From positions 1 to 55,183 of the forward strand of contig JABMRF010000006.1 in NCBI GenBank assembly GCA_013202715.1: a stretch of 55,183 nt of DNA, given 5' to 3'. Of the stretch, positions 8,883-18,120 are shown piece after piece (position 1 is the stretch's first letter; each line of letters opens with the position of its first letter). The notes beneath the pieces were generated by a model. The model was not told the DNA's origin, made no database searches, and worked only from the letters and a program-made list of their open reading frames with translations. The stretch comes from Candidatus Kuenenbacteria bacterium. Lineage in GTDB: Bacteria > Patescibacteriota > Patescibacteriia > UBA11705 > JABHMO01. Position numbers and translations under genes: made by a program.

Positions 8883-9424
8883 GTCAATGAGCAAAGGGCA
8901 AAGAGCAAAGAAGGAGCAAGGGGTAAAGCATAAAGCTTAAAGAAGAGAGAGGATTTTAATATGGAACAAAAAGACGTTTCATCAAAAAACCAATTATATG
9001 ATAGATGTCTAAAGTTTGCTCAAGATGTTCGAGCTTTGGTTAGACAACTCGCTAAAACTATAGCAAATATTGAAGATGGAAAACAGTTGGTTAGATCATC
9101 TGGATCAGTTGGCGCTAATTATATTGAAGGCTGGGAGGCAATTAGTTCGAAAGATGAGTTACATAGATTAAAAATATGCAGAAAGGCAGCCAAAGAAAGC
9201 AGGCACTGGCTTAGTCTTTTATATATACCTGATACAGAAAAAGTTTTACTGGCCAGTAGAAAAGATTTGGTTCAAGAGGCTTTGGAGTTAACAAAGATTC
9301 TTGGATCAATAATTCATAAAAAGGAAGGTACTAATGTTATTAAAGAAAGTTAGAGTGGTTCTTTATTCTTTTATCTTTATGCTTTAATCTTTCTTTGATC
9401 CTTGACCTTTGATCTTTGCTCTTA
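8883..9424. mobile_element. Inverted-repeat element carrying a four-helix bundle gene
   Basis: Left arm gagcaaagggcaaagagcaaagaagg...taaagcataaagc; right arm is its approximate reverse complement (ctttatgcttta, ctttgatctttgctct). Confidence 0.6.
8961..9353 (+). CDS. Four-helix bundle protein (S23/IVP-like)
   Basis: DRCLKFAQDVRALVRQLAKTIANIEDGKQLVRSSGSVGANYIEGWEAISSKDELHRLKICRKAAKESRHWLSLL. Confidence 0.88.
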   Translation: MEQKDVSSKNQLYDRCLKFAQDVRALVRQLAKTIANIEDGKQLVRSSGSVGANYIEGWEAISSKDELHRLKICRKAAKESRHWLSLLYIPDTEKVLLASRKDLVQEALELTKILGSIIHKKEGTNVIKES

Positions 9425-9957
9425 TGAAGTTACTTTTACACAGCTGCTGCGCACCATGCGGTGGCCAGGTTATTAATGAACTAAAAAAAGAGGGACATGA
9501 CGTCTCTGTTTATTTTTATAATCCAAATATTTTTCCGGAAGATGAATACAAGTTGCGCCTTGGCGAAGTCAAGCGCTATACGGAAAAGCTTGGCGTTGAA
9601 CTAATTGAAGGAAAGTATGCTCACGATGAGTGGTTAGAATTAATCAAGGGTTTGGAAGACGAGCCGGAGAAAGGTCCGCGTTGTGAAAAATGTTTCATGC
9701 ATCGACTTGGAGAAGTCGCGCAAAGGGCGAGTGAAGATGGGTTTGACGGCTTTGCATCAACCTTAACGATCAGTCCTCATAAACCGGCGGAGATGATTAA
9801 TCAAATCGGCCATGAGTTTGCTCAGTTTTACAATCTAAAGTTTATTGATACGATTTGGCGCAAGCATGATGGTTACAAAAAATCATGTGAAATAAGTCAT
9901 GATCAGAATTTTCACCGTCAGGACTATTGCGGTTGTGAATTTAGTCAGCGCGGATAA
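9424..9957 (+). CDS. queH: Epoxyqueuosine reductase QueH (DUF208)
   Basis: LLLHSCCAPCGGQVINEL...YNPNIFPEDEYKLRLGEVKRY...GPRCEKCFMHRL. Confidence 0.93.
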   Translation: MKLLLHSCCAPCGGQVINELKKEGHDVSVYFYNPNIFPEDEYKLRLGEVKRYTEKLGVELIEGKYAHDEWLELIKGLEDEPEKGPRCEKCFMHRLGEVAQRASEDGFDGFASTLTISPHKPAEMINQIGHEFAQFYNLKFIDTIWRKHDGYKKSCEISHDQNFHRQDYCGCEFSQRG

Positions 9958-9972
9958 TTTAGATAAAAAAAT

Positions 9973-9996
9973 CCCTCAGTGATATGAGGGTTTTTT
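9973..9996. terminator. Intrinsic terminator between convergent genes
   Basis: ccctcagtgatatgaggg followed by tttttt, preceded by aaaaaa. Confidence 0.75.
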
Positions 9997-10000
9997 GCTT

Positions 10001-10318
10001 TTACCAGTCCAGACCAAACTCAGCTTCGATCGCCTTGTTGTCAATTGCAAAAACTGTATATTCAGTAATTACAACTCCGGGTTTTTTGTGGTCGTAGCTT
10101 CCATTTGTTTTTTGAATGAGAATTAGAAACCCGGATGTTTGGCCATTGAACATGACTGACTCTTGCGCATAGATCGTTTGTGTTATTCTGCCGGCCTGGC
10201 CGTTTTCGCCAAGTTTCAAAAGAACGGTAAGTTTGTAGAAAATTTTTCCAAAATATGGTGCACAGCTTTCCTGGTCAAGGACTTTTCCAATTTGCTTCGG
10301 TACAAGCTGATTGTTCAT
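10001..10318 (-). CDS. Hypothetical protein
   Basis: ATG at 10318 after aaaggagtggga; 105 aa. Confidence 0.65.
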   Translation of the reverse strand: MNNQLVPKQIGKVLDQESCAPYFGKIFYKLTVLLKLGENGQAGRITQTIYAQESVMFNGQTSGFLILIQKTNGSYDHKKPGVVITEYTVFAIDNKAIEAEFGLDW

Positions 10319-10383
10319 TCCCACTCCTTTTGCAGTCAAATTATTATAGTATTAAAGCAAATATATTTGAGGTTGTCAAGGAA

Positions 10384-10440
10384 AATTCCTTATTTTACAG
10401 TAGCCATTGACAAATTATTAATTATATGCTATAATGCAGT
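10384..10440 (+). promoter_or_regulatory. Sigma70-like promoter
   Basis: ttgaca-17 nt-tataat upstream of 10516. Confidence 0.7.
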
Positions 10441-10515
10441 TGATGGTATGGCACTGATTGGTTATTTACTGGAGGTTCTTGGTATGGTTTTTTTCTAAAC
10501 CAACCAGGAGGTGTC

Positions 10516-10782
10516 ATGAGAAAAACCATCATAGATCAGGTGTTGTCAGATTGTGAGCGTTTGCGTGTTACCCCGTTCAAGTTCCTGCAGGATGTAGGGA
10601 CAACAGAGCAGATTGAGGCATTTATGGCCAAGTATGGCTGCTTGTGTCAGATTCCAGGAAGTCCTGGACCATGCTTTGAGCGCGGTGGTAGCCTGAAGTT
10701 CGAGCAGGTGTTCTTGATTGACGAGGGTACTTTAACTCGTCCTCAGCAACGAGAACTTGCTCGCTTGCGCGATCTGGCGTAA
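10516..10782 (+). CDS. Hypothetical protein
   Basis: aaccaggaggtgtc-ATG; terminator agcagttcggaccgttccgagctgctttttttt downstream. Confidence 0.7.
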   Translation: MRKTIIDQVLSDCERLRVTPFKFLQDVGTTEQIEAFMAKYGCLCQIPGSPGPCFERGGSLKFEQVFLIDEGTLTRPQQRELARLRDLA

Positions 10783-10904
10783 ACAACAACCCCAACCAGC
10801 AGTTCGGACCGTTCCGAGCTGCTTTTTTTTCTATTGACAAAAGTTAATTTGTTCGCTACAATGATTTATTGAGAGGGAATTGGGGATCAAAGGAGGAAAG
10901 GATC

Positions 10905-11330
10905 ATGAATAAGGTAAAAAAGGTTCTATTTTTTACAGCTGAAGAAAATGCGAAGGAAGATTATTTTTTCCAAGCGATAGAAGCATTGCTGGATTTCTTC
11001 AGACTAAAGGGTTCTGAGTTTCAGTATCATTATCTCTGGCCATTGCCGACTGAAGAGTCGGCCATTGAAAGTTTCAGGGCACAGGAATTTGATTTGATTT
11101 TTCTCTGTCTAAGGCCAGCAACTCCTGGTTTTTCCAAACGAGTTTATGATCTTTTGACTGAGGAACAGCGCAAGGTTCTGATTTGCATCGGGCATTCAGT
11201 TACCGAAGAAACCAGGGGCTCGTTTGACAGTCGGTTATTTGCGCATACTCTTTTGGGCGAAGTTAATATTGATACTTATGTTCAGGCAATTGCCGCGAAG
11301 TTGAAGGAGTGTGAAGATGGCGCAAACTGA
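10905..11330 (+). CDS. Hypothetical protein, possible receiver-like fold
   Basis: MNKVKKVLFFTAEENAKEDYFF...YHYLWPLPTEES...FDLIFLCLRP; RBS aaaggaggaaagg; resembles the protein at 12027-12377. Confidence 0.65.
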   Translation: MNKVKKVLFFTAEENAKEDYFFQAIEALLDFFRLKGSEFQYHYLWPLPTEESAIESFRAQEFDLIFLCLRPATPGFSKRVYDLLTEEQRKVLICIGHSVTEETRGSFDSRLFAHTLLGEVNIDTYVQAIAAKLKECEDGAN

Positions 11331-11844
11331 ATTCATTGTTCGAGTGGATATTGATCCCTCCGCAGTTCAAAGCATAGAGCGATTTCTTGAATGTGTGAAA
11401 ATAACCTTGAAGGGTGGTATCACAATTGCTGATCATCGCCCGCATGCCGCTGGCATGGGACACATGATTGTTTCTCCTTTTCTGATGGGACTTGGCGTCC
11501 TGCCAGAAGATGAAAATCATTATCTGAGGCAACCCGGAATTAATGCTGGGTTGGCCAAGGTTGACTACAACGGTGATGTCATTCGTTTGTGGCCAACAAG
11601 GCAAGATGGTACAACGGATTTGTTTTTTGTGGCTCGACATTATCATGAACCACTGAAGAACTTGGCTGATAATTCGAAGTGGTCATTGCAAACTCAGTCA
11701 TCTTTCAAAATTGGAGAGCGTGTGGTTACTGGGGTAACTTTGTCCGCTGTAGTGGGACCTCGTAGTGGAATCGGATTCTCGATCGGAAGAGTGCGGCAAA
11801 ATATAGGTCCGTTGCTACCTGTATATCCAGCGCATAAGGTTTAA
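11317..11844 (+). CDS. Hypothetical protein
   Basis: MAQTEFIVRVDIDPSAVQS...; start overlaps the previous stop. Confidence 0.65.
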   Translation: MAQTEFIVRVDIDPSAVQSIERFLECVKITLKGGITIADHRPHAAGMGHMIVSPFLMGLGVLPEDENHYLRQPGINAGLAKVDYNGDVIRLWPTRQDGTTDLFFVARHYHEPLKNLADNSKWSLQTQSSFKIGERVVTGVTLSAVVGPRSGIGFSIGRVRQNIGPLLPVYPAHKV

Positions 11845-11979
11845 GTGAAATTTATGCCGGGTCTGAAACAGATTCGGTTTTTTGTTTTGTTTGAAAGTAG
11901 TTGATTATGTGTGTTTGACAATTATTTTATTCCAAGTTAAACTAACTCAATAAGTTGTCCATTGAATTTGGAGGTGGAA

Positions 11980-12377
11980 ATGAAATACAAAGTTTTAATT
12001 TTTGATGCTATGGGAGCAGATGGGCTTTGCTTTGCTTTGCTAAGAACTGGTTGGTTGATTGGCTTGGCGAGGAAGGTTTTGAGTTTGAAATTGACTATGT
12101 TTGGCCGCTTTCGGGCGGAAAGTTTGACGATAAACTTTTAACCAAAGAGTACGACTTGATTCTTTTTGACTTGTACCCGGGTAAGGGAGAAGTTATTTCT
12201 GATTTTTATCGTCGCTCCAGTCCGAGTCAACGAAAAAAAATGGTCTTGGTTGGAACAGAACGCGATAAGCTTAGATCTTCAGGATTCATAGGAAAGCTTC
12301 TTCAATGTCCGATGGTAAAAGCTCAGTCGTGGTCAACACAGGAGGCTGTTGATTTTTTGCGCGATTTTTTAACCTAG
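11980..12377 (+). pseudogene. Paralogue of 10905-11330 whose frame is broken at a (TTTGC)3 repeat
   Basis: RBS ggaggtggaa-ATG at 11980 (MKYKVLIFDAMGADGLCF...); removing one TTTGC (12026-12040) joins it to the 12027-12377 ORF (AKNWLVDWLGEEGFEFEIDYVWPLSGG). Confidence 0.65.
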
Positions 12378-12443
12378 AAAAAATAAGGTCTGAAACTTCA
12401 GGCCTTTTTTGTTTTGTTTAATTTTGTATGCTAAAATGGGGAT

Positions 12444-14411
12444 ATGATTGACTATCTCAAAGAGCTCAACAAGGAACAACATCGAGTCGTCACCGAGGCG
12501 GATGGCCCGTGTTTAGTTTTGGCTGGTGCAGGATCCGGGAAGACCCGAACGCTTGTGTATCGAGTTGCATATTTAGTTCAAAAGGGGATCAAACCAGAAA
12601 ATATTTTACTAGTAACGTTTACAAATAGAGCGGCGGATGAAATGATGACGAGAGTAAAACAGTTGCTCGGTTTTAAACCGGATAATTTATGGGGTGGTAC
12701 ATTTCACCGGATTGGAAACTTAATTCTTCGTAAATATGCTAATAAACTTGGCTACGAAAGGAATTTTAATATCCTGGATCAGGAAGATAGTCGAACTATG
12801 GTCAAGCATTCTATGGAGGATTTGGGGCTCAATGCTTCAGGCCAGAATTTTCCAAAAGCCAGCGTAGTCCAGGGCATTATCAGTTTTTCTCGAAATACAA
12901 ATCAAGATGTAGCGGAAGTCGCTCAAATTAATTATAGCTATCCAGAGTTTATTGCGGTAAAAATTATGGAAATCGCTTTTCTTTATGACAAAAAAAAGAA
13001 ATCTGCCAACGTCATGGATTTTGATGATTTGCTTGTGAATTGGCTACAGCTCCTGGAACAATTTCCGGAGGTAAAGGATCGTTATGCAAAACAGTTTGAA
13101 TATATTTTGGTTGACGAGTACCAAGATACGAATTATATCCAGGCTGAAATAATCAAAAATTTGGCCAGCTTTCATAATAATGTTCTCGTTGTTGGTGATG
13201 ATTCACAAAGTATTTATTCATTTCGCGCGGCTGACGTAAAAAATATTTTGAATTTTCCAAAATTATTTTCCAAAACAAAAGTTTACAAAATCGAAACTAA
13301 TTATCGCAGTACACCGCAAATTTTAGATCTGGCAAATCATATTATCAAACATAATGTAGATCAGTTTCAGAAAAAACTAAAAGCTGACAGAGAAGACAGC
13401 ATTTTGCCAACGCTGATTGCCGCGCGTGACGATCATCATCAGGCAGTTTCGATTGTCAATCGGATCATGCAACTTTATCGCGATGGGCAAAATTATCAGA
13501 ACATGGCTGTGTTGTACCGCGCCACATATCAGTCGGCGGAAATTCAGCTTGAGCTTTCTAAACAAAATATTGCCTATGTTGTTCGGGGCGGTATGCGCTA
13601 TTTTGAGCAGGCTCATATCAAAGATGTGATTGCTTATCTAAAAATTCTCGCAAATTTTCAAGATGAAGTGGCCTGGAAAAGAATTTTGTTAATGTATGAG
13701 GGCATTGGTCAGAAAAAAGCCGACGGGATTTGGAAGAAAGTCTCTGGATGCACAGAATTGGATGAATTAGGTTCCTTTGATATGAAATTAACAGGGAAGG
13801 CTGGGGTTAGTTGGGATAGGATTAAAATTATTTTTGGATATTTAGCAAAACTGGAAACAAAGCAAAGAGGATTTATTGCAGAAGCAATTGAACATATTCT
13901 CGAGCATGGCTACGAGGCTTATTTGAAAAATCAATATGAAAATTATCGCGAGCGACTGGACGACTTGAATCAGCTTTTGAATTTTGTGGCCATGTACGCT
14001 GAGCTGGACAAATTATTAGCGGACATAATGCTCAGCGAATCTTTTGCCGGTAAGCATGAAAATGATGACAAAGCGGTTGTGTTATCCACCATTCATCAGG
14101 CCAAGGGATTGGAATGGGCTACCGTATTTATTATCGGTTTGCGCGACGGGCATTTCCCTCATCATAAATCAATAGAAAACCCAAAAGAGCTCGAGGAAGA
14201 GCGTCGTTTATTTTACGTCGCCACGACTCGCGCCAAGGATGAACTGAACATGCTCTATCCGGTGCGATCATTTAGCTATAAATTTGGCGAAGTTTTTTCC
14301 AAACCGTCCATGTTTATTCGTGAACTTGATAATACGAAATATATGGAGCAGGGCCAGCAACCATTTGATGACAATGATAGTGATGAGGATGAGGTTATTT
14401 ATGTAGATTGA
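12444..14411 (+). CDS. UvrD/PcrA-type ATP-dependent DNA helicase
   Basis: LNKEQHRVV, GAGSGKTRTLVYRVAYLV, TFTNRAADEM, DEYQDTN, VGDDSQSIYSFRAAD, TIHQAKGLEW, VATTRAKDEL. Confidence 0.95.
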   Translation: MIDYLKELNKEQHRVVTEADGPCLVLAGAGSGKTRTLVYRVAYLVQKGIKPENILLVTFTNRAADEMMTRVKQLLGFKPDNLWGGTFHRIGNLILRKYANKLGYERNFNILDQEDSRTMVKHSMEDLGLNASGQNFPKASVVQGIISFSRNTNQDVAEVAQINYSYPEFIAVKIMEIAFLYDKKKKSANVMDFDDLLVNWLQLLEQFPEVKDRYAKQFEYILVDEYQDTNYIQAEIIKNLASFHNNVLVVGDDSQSIYSFRAADVKNILNFPKLFSKTKVYKIETNYRSTPQILDLANHIIKHNVDQFQKKLKADREDSILPTLIAARDDHHQAVSIVNRIMQLYRDGQNYQNMAVLYRATYQSAEIQLELSKQNIAYVVRGGMRYFEQAHIKDVIAYLKILANFQDEVAWKRILLMYEGIGQKKADGIWKKVSGCTELDELGSFDMKLTGKAGVSWDRIKIIFGYLAKLETKQRGFIAEAIEHILEHGYEAYLKNQYENYRERLDDLNQLLNFVAMYAELDKLLADIMLSESFAGKHENDDKAVVLSTIHQAKGLEWATVFIIGLRDGHFPHHKSIENPKELEEERRLFYVATTRAKDELNMLYPVRSFSYKFGEVFSKPSMFIRELDNTKYMEQGQQPFDDNDSDEDEVIYVD

Positions 14412-14430
14412 GGGGGAGGTAAAAGGTCAA

Positions 14431-14480
14431 AGGCTTGCCCTGCACTTAACGACGTAGGAGTTATAGTGCGGGGTAAAAGT
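14431..14480. repeat. Short form of the cttgccctgcac...gtgcggggtaaaag repeat
   Basis: cttgccctgcacttaacgacgtaggagttatagtgcggggtaaaagt; lacks the inner ~34-nt hairpin present at 21280 and 39622. Confidence 0.8.
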
Positions 14481-14519
14481 AAAAAATAATCGTTTCTTGG
14501 TTGAGAAGCGGTTTTTTTA

Positions 14520-14590
14520 TTACCCTGGTCTTCAGACCGGGAGTGATCTCTTAGGCGACAGTGTGATCCCGGTCTAAAGACACGGGGTAA
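14520..14590. repeat. Imperfect inverted repeat (hairpin element)
   Basis: taccctggtcttcagaccgggagtgatc / gtgatcccggtctaaagacacggggta. Confidence 0.75.
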
Positions 14591-14724
14591 GAGACAGGAA
14601 GCTATAAGCCCTAATTTTAGTAGAGCGCTTGACACATTATTTTATATATGATAACATTAGATGTTCCTTTGTTCGCAGTAGTTCTTTGACCAAGATGTCC
14701 TTTAGTGGGCACAAGGAGGAAAGC

Positions 14725-15129
14725 ATGAGTGATTATCGAGATGATCTTCGAGCAGTATCAAAAGATGCACCATACACCGCTTGGACGTTTCTCAAGTGGG
14801 GGGTACTGGCTGTACTGGTGATTGCGGTTCTTGTATTTTTGGCTCAGTCTTTGGGCATCATTTCTATGGATATTTCTCGCGAAACTGTGCAGCACAGCCA
14901 GGGATATACGGAAACCAAGGAAAGCCTGCTCATGAAGTTGCACAGCGACTGGACAACTCTTGATGCAGAAATTGCTGAGCTGAAAGCGGCTGATGTTGAC
15001 AGTTCCGTTATCGAAGCAAAGCAGTCGCAGCAAAAAGCAATCGTTACCAGAATAAAAATAGAAGCTGGACGGATTCCCAGCTCTCAGCTTCCGCCAAGTA
15101 TTCAGTCTTTTTTGTCTGATCACAAATAG
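14725..15129 (+). CDS. Hypothetical single-TM protein
   Basis: caaggaggaaagc-ATG; TM WGVLAVLVIAVLVFLAQSLGII. Confidence 0.68.
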   Translation: MSDYRDDLRAVSKDAPYTAWTFLKWGVLAVLVIAVLVFLAQSLGIISMDISRETVQHSQGYTETKESLLMKLHSDWTTLDAEIAELKAADVDSSVIEAKQSQQKAIVTRIKIEAGRIPSSQLPPSIQSFLSDHK

Positions 15130-15141
15130 GAGGAATTCGAA

Positions 15142-15714
15142 ATGAAAAAGACAATTTCTCGCATCGTATTTGCAGTATTGGTGATTTCCGCCATGGTCAT
15201 TTTGGGCTGTGGACGATCAGAAACTGAAAAAGTGAGTAAAAAAGTGGATGAGCAGCAAGCTCATTATGGTGATGTTCAGGCTTTGCCTTTCTATGACTTC
15301 AGTATCCCCCGCGACATCATGATTCAGATTTACAATGTGGTCACCCAGGAAGCGCGGAATACATTCACAGTCATCGAGACAGTGACAGGAGTGACCAAGT
15401 TCCGTGGGGCTTCCATTGGCTATGGGATTCCGGCGGATACCAGCCTGACCAATCCGCTCAAGCCAGCATATAAGCGAGCGAATAATCAGGGTGAAATTGT
15501 TGGCCAGGCTGAACCAAATGGTTTGTACAGTTCAGTCAATACAGACGGCACCTGGGTTCTGTTTGTTGATTCCAATGGAGACATTACCCCGATTTACACC
15601 GAGCACAAAGCCACCACGTTCCCGTTTGTGGTCAAGAAAGATGATAACGGCGGGTGGGTACGAGCAGATAACAAGAAGGCAACAATGACCATCGAGCTCA
15701 ATACCGGAAAGTAA
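15142..15714 (+). CDS. Putative lipoprotein
   Basis: Lipobox-like FAVLVISAMVILGCGRS; RBS taggaggaattcga. Confidence 0.72.
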   Translation: MKKTISRIVFAVLVISAMVILGCGRSETEKVSKKVDEQQAHYGDVQALPFYDFSIPRDIMIQIYNVVTQEARNTFTVIETVTGVTKFRGASIGYGIPADTSLTNPLKPAYKRANNQGEIVGQAEPNGLYSSVNTDGTWVLFVDSNGDITPIYTEHKATTFPFVVKKDDNGGWVRADNKKATMTIELNTGK

Positions 15715-15785
15715 ACAAGAACTATTCAGGGCTTCACATTTGAAGCTCTGTTTTTTTATTTCAAAATCTGTTAGAATGGATACAT

Positions 15786-16403
15786 ATGAAGGGAAAAAAG
15801 TTCATCGCCATCTCTGGCAATATCGGAATAGGAAAATCAACGCTAACAAAAAAGTTAGCGGACCATTATGATTTTAAACAATACCTGGAACCGGTAACTG
15901 AGAACCCTTATTTAAAAGATTTTTATAAGGATATGAAAAAGTGGGCGTTTCATTCGCAAATGTATTTTCTTGGCAAACGTCTGCAGGATCATTATCAGTT
16001 GGCATTGGATAAGCACTCCGTAATTCAAGATAGAAGTATTTATGAAAATGCGGAAATTTTTGCTAAGTATTTATTCAAAAGAAAATTTATTTCTGAGCGT
16101 GACTGGAAAGTTTATTCTCGTATTTATAAAACGTGTACAAAAATTTTACCGGCGCCAGACCTTGTGATATATCTGCGCGCTTCTGTTGATCAGATTATGA
16201 CCAGGATTGAAAAGCGCGGACGGGAATTTGAAAAGACAATCACCAAGAAATATATTTCTGATCTAAATAATCTTTACGATGACTGGGCCGGTAACTTTGA
16301 TTTGGCCCAAGTGATTATCATCAACTATGATGACCTTGATTTGAAAAATAACGCTATTGATTTTGAAAGTTTTTTGGAAGTAATAAATGAGTACTTGAAA
16401 TAG
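15786..16403 (+). CDS. Deoxynucleoside kinase family
   Basis: IAISGNIGIGKSTLTKKLADHYDFKQYLEPVTENPYL...VIQDRSIYENAEIFAKYL; PDLVIYLRASVDQIMTRIEKRGREFE. Confidence 0.93.
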   Translation: MKGKKFIAISGNIGIGKSTLTKKLADHYDFKQYLEPVTENPYLKDFYKDMKKWAFHSQMYFLGKRLQDHYQLALDKHSVIQDRSIYENAEIFAKYLFKRKFISERDWKVYSRIYKTCTKILPAPDLVIYLRASVDQIMTRIEKRGREFEKTITKKYISDLNNLYDDWAGNFDLAQVIIINYDDLDLKNNAIDFESFLEVINEYLK

Positions 16404-16524
16404 GTAAAATGTAAAATGTAAAAGTTTAAAGTAAAACAGGGCGTTCCTTAAGTTTTTGATAAGGGGTGTTTTTTTGTTTAATTTTAGATAAAAAGGAAGG
16501 CAAAAGTTATCCACAGTTATCCCC

Positions 16525-16553
16525 TTGACGGGTTTTTAATATTCCTGTACTAT
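16525..16553 (+). promoter_or_regulatory. Sigma70-like promoter for the large ncRNA
   Basis: TTGACG (16525-16530), 17 nt, TACTAT (16548-16553). Confidence 0.7.
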
Positions 16554-17471
16554 ATATTCACGGTCGCAAAAAGTTCTTTACAAGACTGCGTAGAAAAAGA
16601 CAAGGTAGAAGAGAGGCGAGCTTGCTCAACTCAAATTTACAGGCCTTAAGTGGCTACTTGCATTTAACTACTCCAATGACTGGGAGCTTCGGTAGAGGGA
16701 AACCAAAACCAAAGTTATGATCAGTCAAGCCAGTGTCTCAAACCAAAACCGGAAGATGCGTGGATTATGCGAAAACTACAGTTATCGTGGCAACACGAAA
16801 ATTGGGGTCTAGCTAATACACAAAACAGAAGGCAGAGGCAAGAACACGATCTGAGAGAATGAACTTCGGTTCAGGACCAAGGATTCAAGGCAATACCAGT
16901 ACTGAGGTAAGAAAAGATACCGGCCCTCAAAAGCTAGTAACACTATCAAACCACTAATCAAGGCTCTAGGAATTGTGGCAACGCAAAACCCAAAGCAAAG
17001 CCAGACAAAGTTCAACTTAGTTCTTAGAAAGCTCTCCGCAAGGAAAGTCGAAAAAGGAAAAAGATGAACCAAAATCTGACTTGGAACCAAACCGAGCTTC
17101 GGCAAGGCAAGGATCCCACGACTAGTAGAGGCAAAAAAACCTGCACATCTTCGGAGAAACAGGAAAACGCCAACACAGTGCGAAAAGTTTAAGAGCAAAC
17201 CAGGGACCAGGTGCGGACTTTGTCCAAGCCCTGCTTCGAAAGAAGACTTTGCATTCTCCTTGTGGGAATGGAGTAGCTGGAATGCAACTTCTCGAAAGAG
17301 AAGTCGGAATCTCGACTGGCGAGTGAAACAGAGAAAAAGGAAAGTCTGGTAGTAAGAACCTAACAAAAGAGAAGAAAACCTTGGCAACAAGGCGGACAAC
17401 TCCGGCGAAAGGCATTCAACTATCTTTAGTCACTTCGGTGATAGACAACCAAATCAATCGGACGAATCAAA

Positions 17472-17648
17472 GGTGGAGGATAGACCCAGCGGAGCAATCC
17501 AAAAGGAATATCCCGTGAAACCCGAAAATTCGGAAGAAAGAAATGGTCCAAATCGATCGAAAGAACTACCGGTGGAGGAGACGCTTGGCGGAGAAATCCA
17601 AAAAGAATATCCTGTGAAACTGGAAATTTCGGACGAAAGAAGAGGTTA
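17472..17648 (+). repeat. ~75-nt internal tandem domain repeat (period ~99 nt) within the large ncRNA
   Basis: ggtggagga...gcggagcaatccaaaaggaatatcccgtgaaacccgaaaattcggaagaaag vs ggtggagga...gcggagaaatccaaaaagaatatcctgtgaaactggaaatttcggacgaaag. Confidence 0.85.
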
Positions 17649-17791
17649 TACCTTTAGTAAATGTTTTGCAAGCAAACAGAGACCCATCTTGAACCGTTCG
17701 ATCCGCAAGGAAAGAACAAAACGTATTTGGTAAAACAGTACTGAAAAGCAACCCGAGGAGACTATCCCAATGACCCTCTAGCGCCCGTATC

Positions 17792-17833
17792 CAGGGTCTT
17801 TCGTATTACGAAAGGCTCTGTTTTTTTTTTTTT
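17792..17833 (+). terminator. Intrinsic terminator of the large ncRNA
   Basis: cagggtctttcgt-att-acgaaaggctctg followed by T13. Confidence 0.9.
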
Positions 17834-18008
17834 ATTTTTGAATTTTTTATTTACCTCCAGCTCTTCCCTTATCCGTCCTTAGCTAGGCATAACCTCCCCC
17901 AACCATGAATTACATTCTTCGAATGAGTTCATGGCAAGCCCCCTCCTTGATGAGAAAAAAACTAAGATTGCAGTGAACCTTCTATTTTTAGACTGAAAGC
18001 CATAGCCC

Positions 18009-18040
18009 TCCCCTTAGAAAAGGGGAGGGTTGGGTGGGGT
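18009..18040. repeat. Hairpin repeat, cctcccct...aggggagg family
   Basis: ccctccccttagaaaaggggagggttgggtggggtt; related at 23207-23298 and 52828-52915. Confidence 0.7.
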
Positions 18041-18120
18041 TGTGCGTTCGACTTAAACATTTTCTTGTTTTTATATTTTGTGGTATAATATTTATGAAAT
18101 AAATACCAAAATAAAATGTT

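Larger units (their letters stand above)
16560..17833 (+). ncRNA. Large (~1.27 kb) highly structured non-coding RNA candidate
   Basis: Promoter upstream and strong terminator downstream; no plausible CDS; purine-rich strand bias; hairpins GAAC-UUCG-GUUC (16861), UCC-GCAA-GGA (17035), CUUC-GAAA-GAAG (17234), CUUCUC-GAAA-GAGAAG (17288), CCUUG-GCAA-CAAGG (17379), UCAC-UUCG-GUGA (17430). Confidence 0.75.

Noticed and set aside
16809-17399. 196-aa minus-strand ORF (MSALLPRFSSLL...)
   Set aside because: Lies inside the structured ncRNA; F/L/S-rich translation follows from the purine-rich plus strand, with no RBS or family resemblance
17473-17733. 86-aa plus ORF inside the ncRNA
   Set aside because: Arises from the internal RNA repeat (KEYPVKPE/KEYPVKLE); ncRNA evidence is stronger
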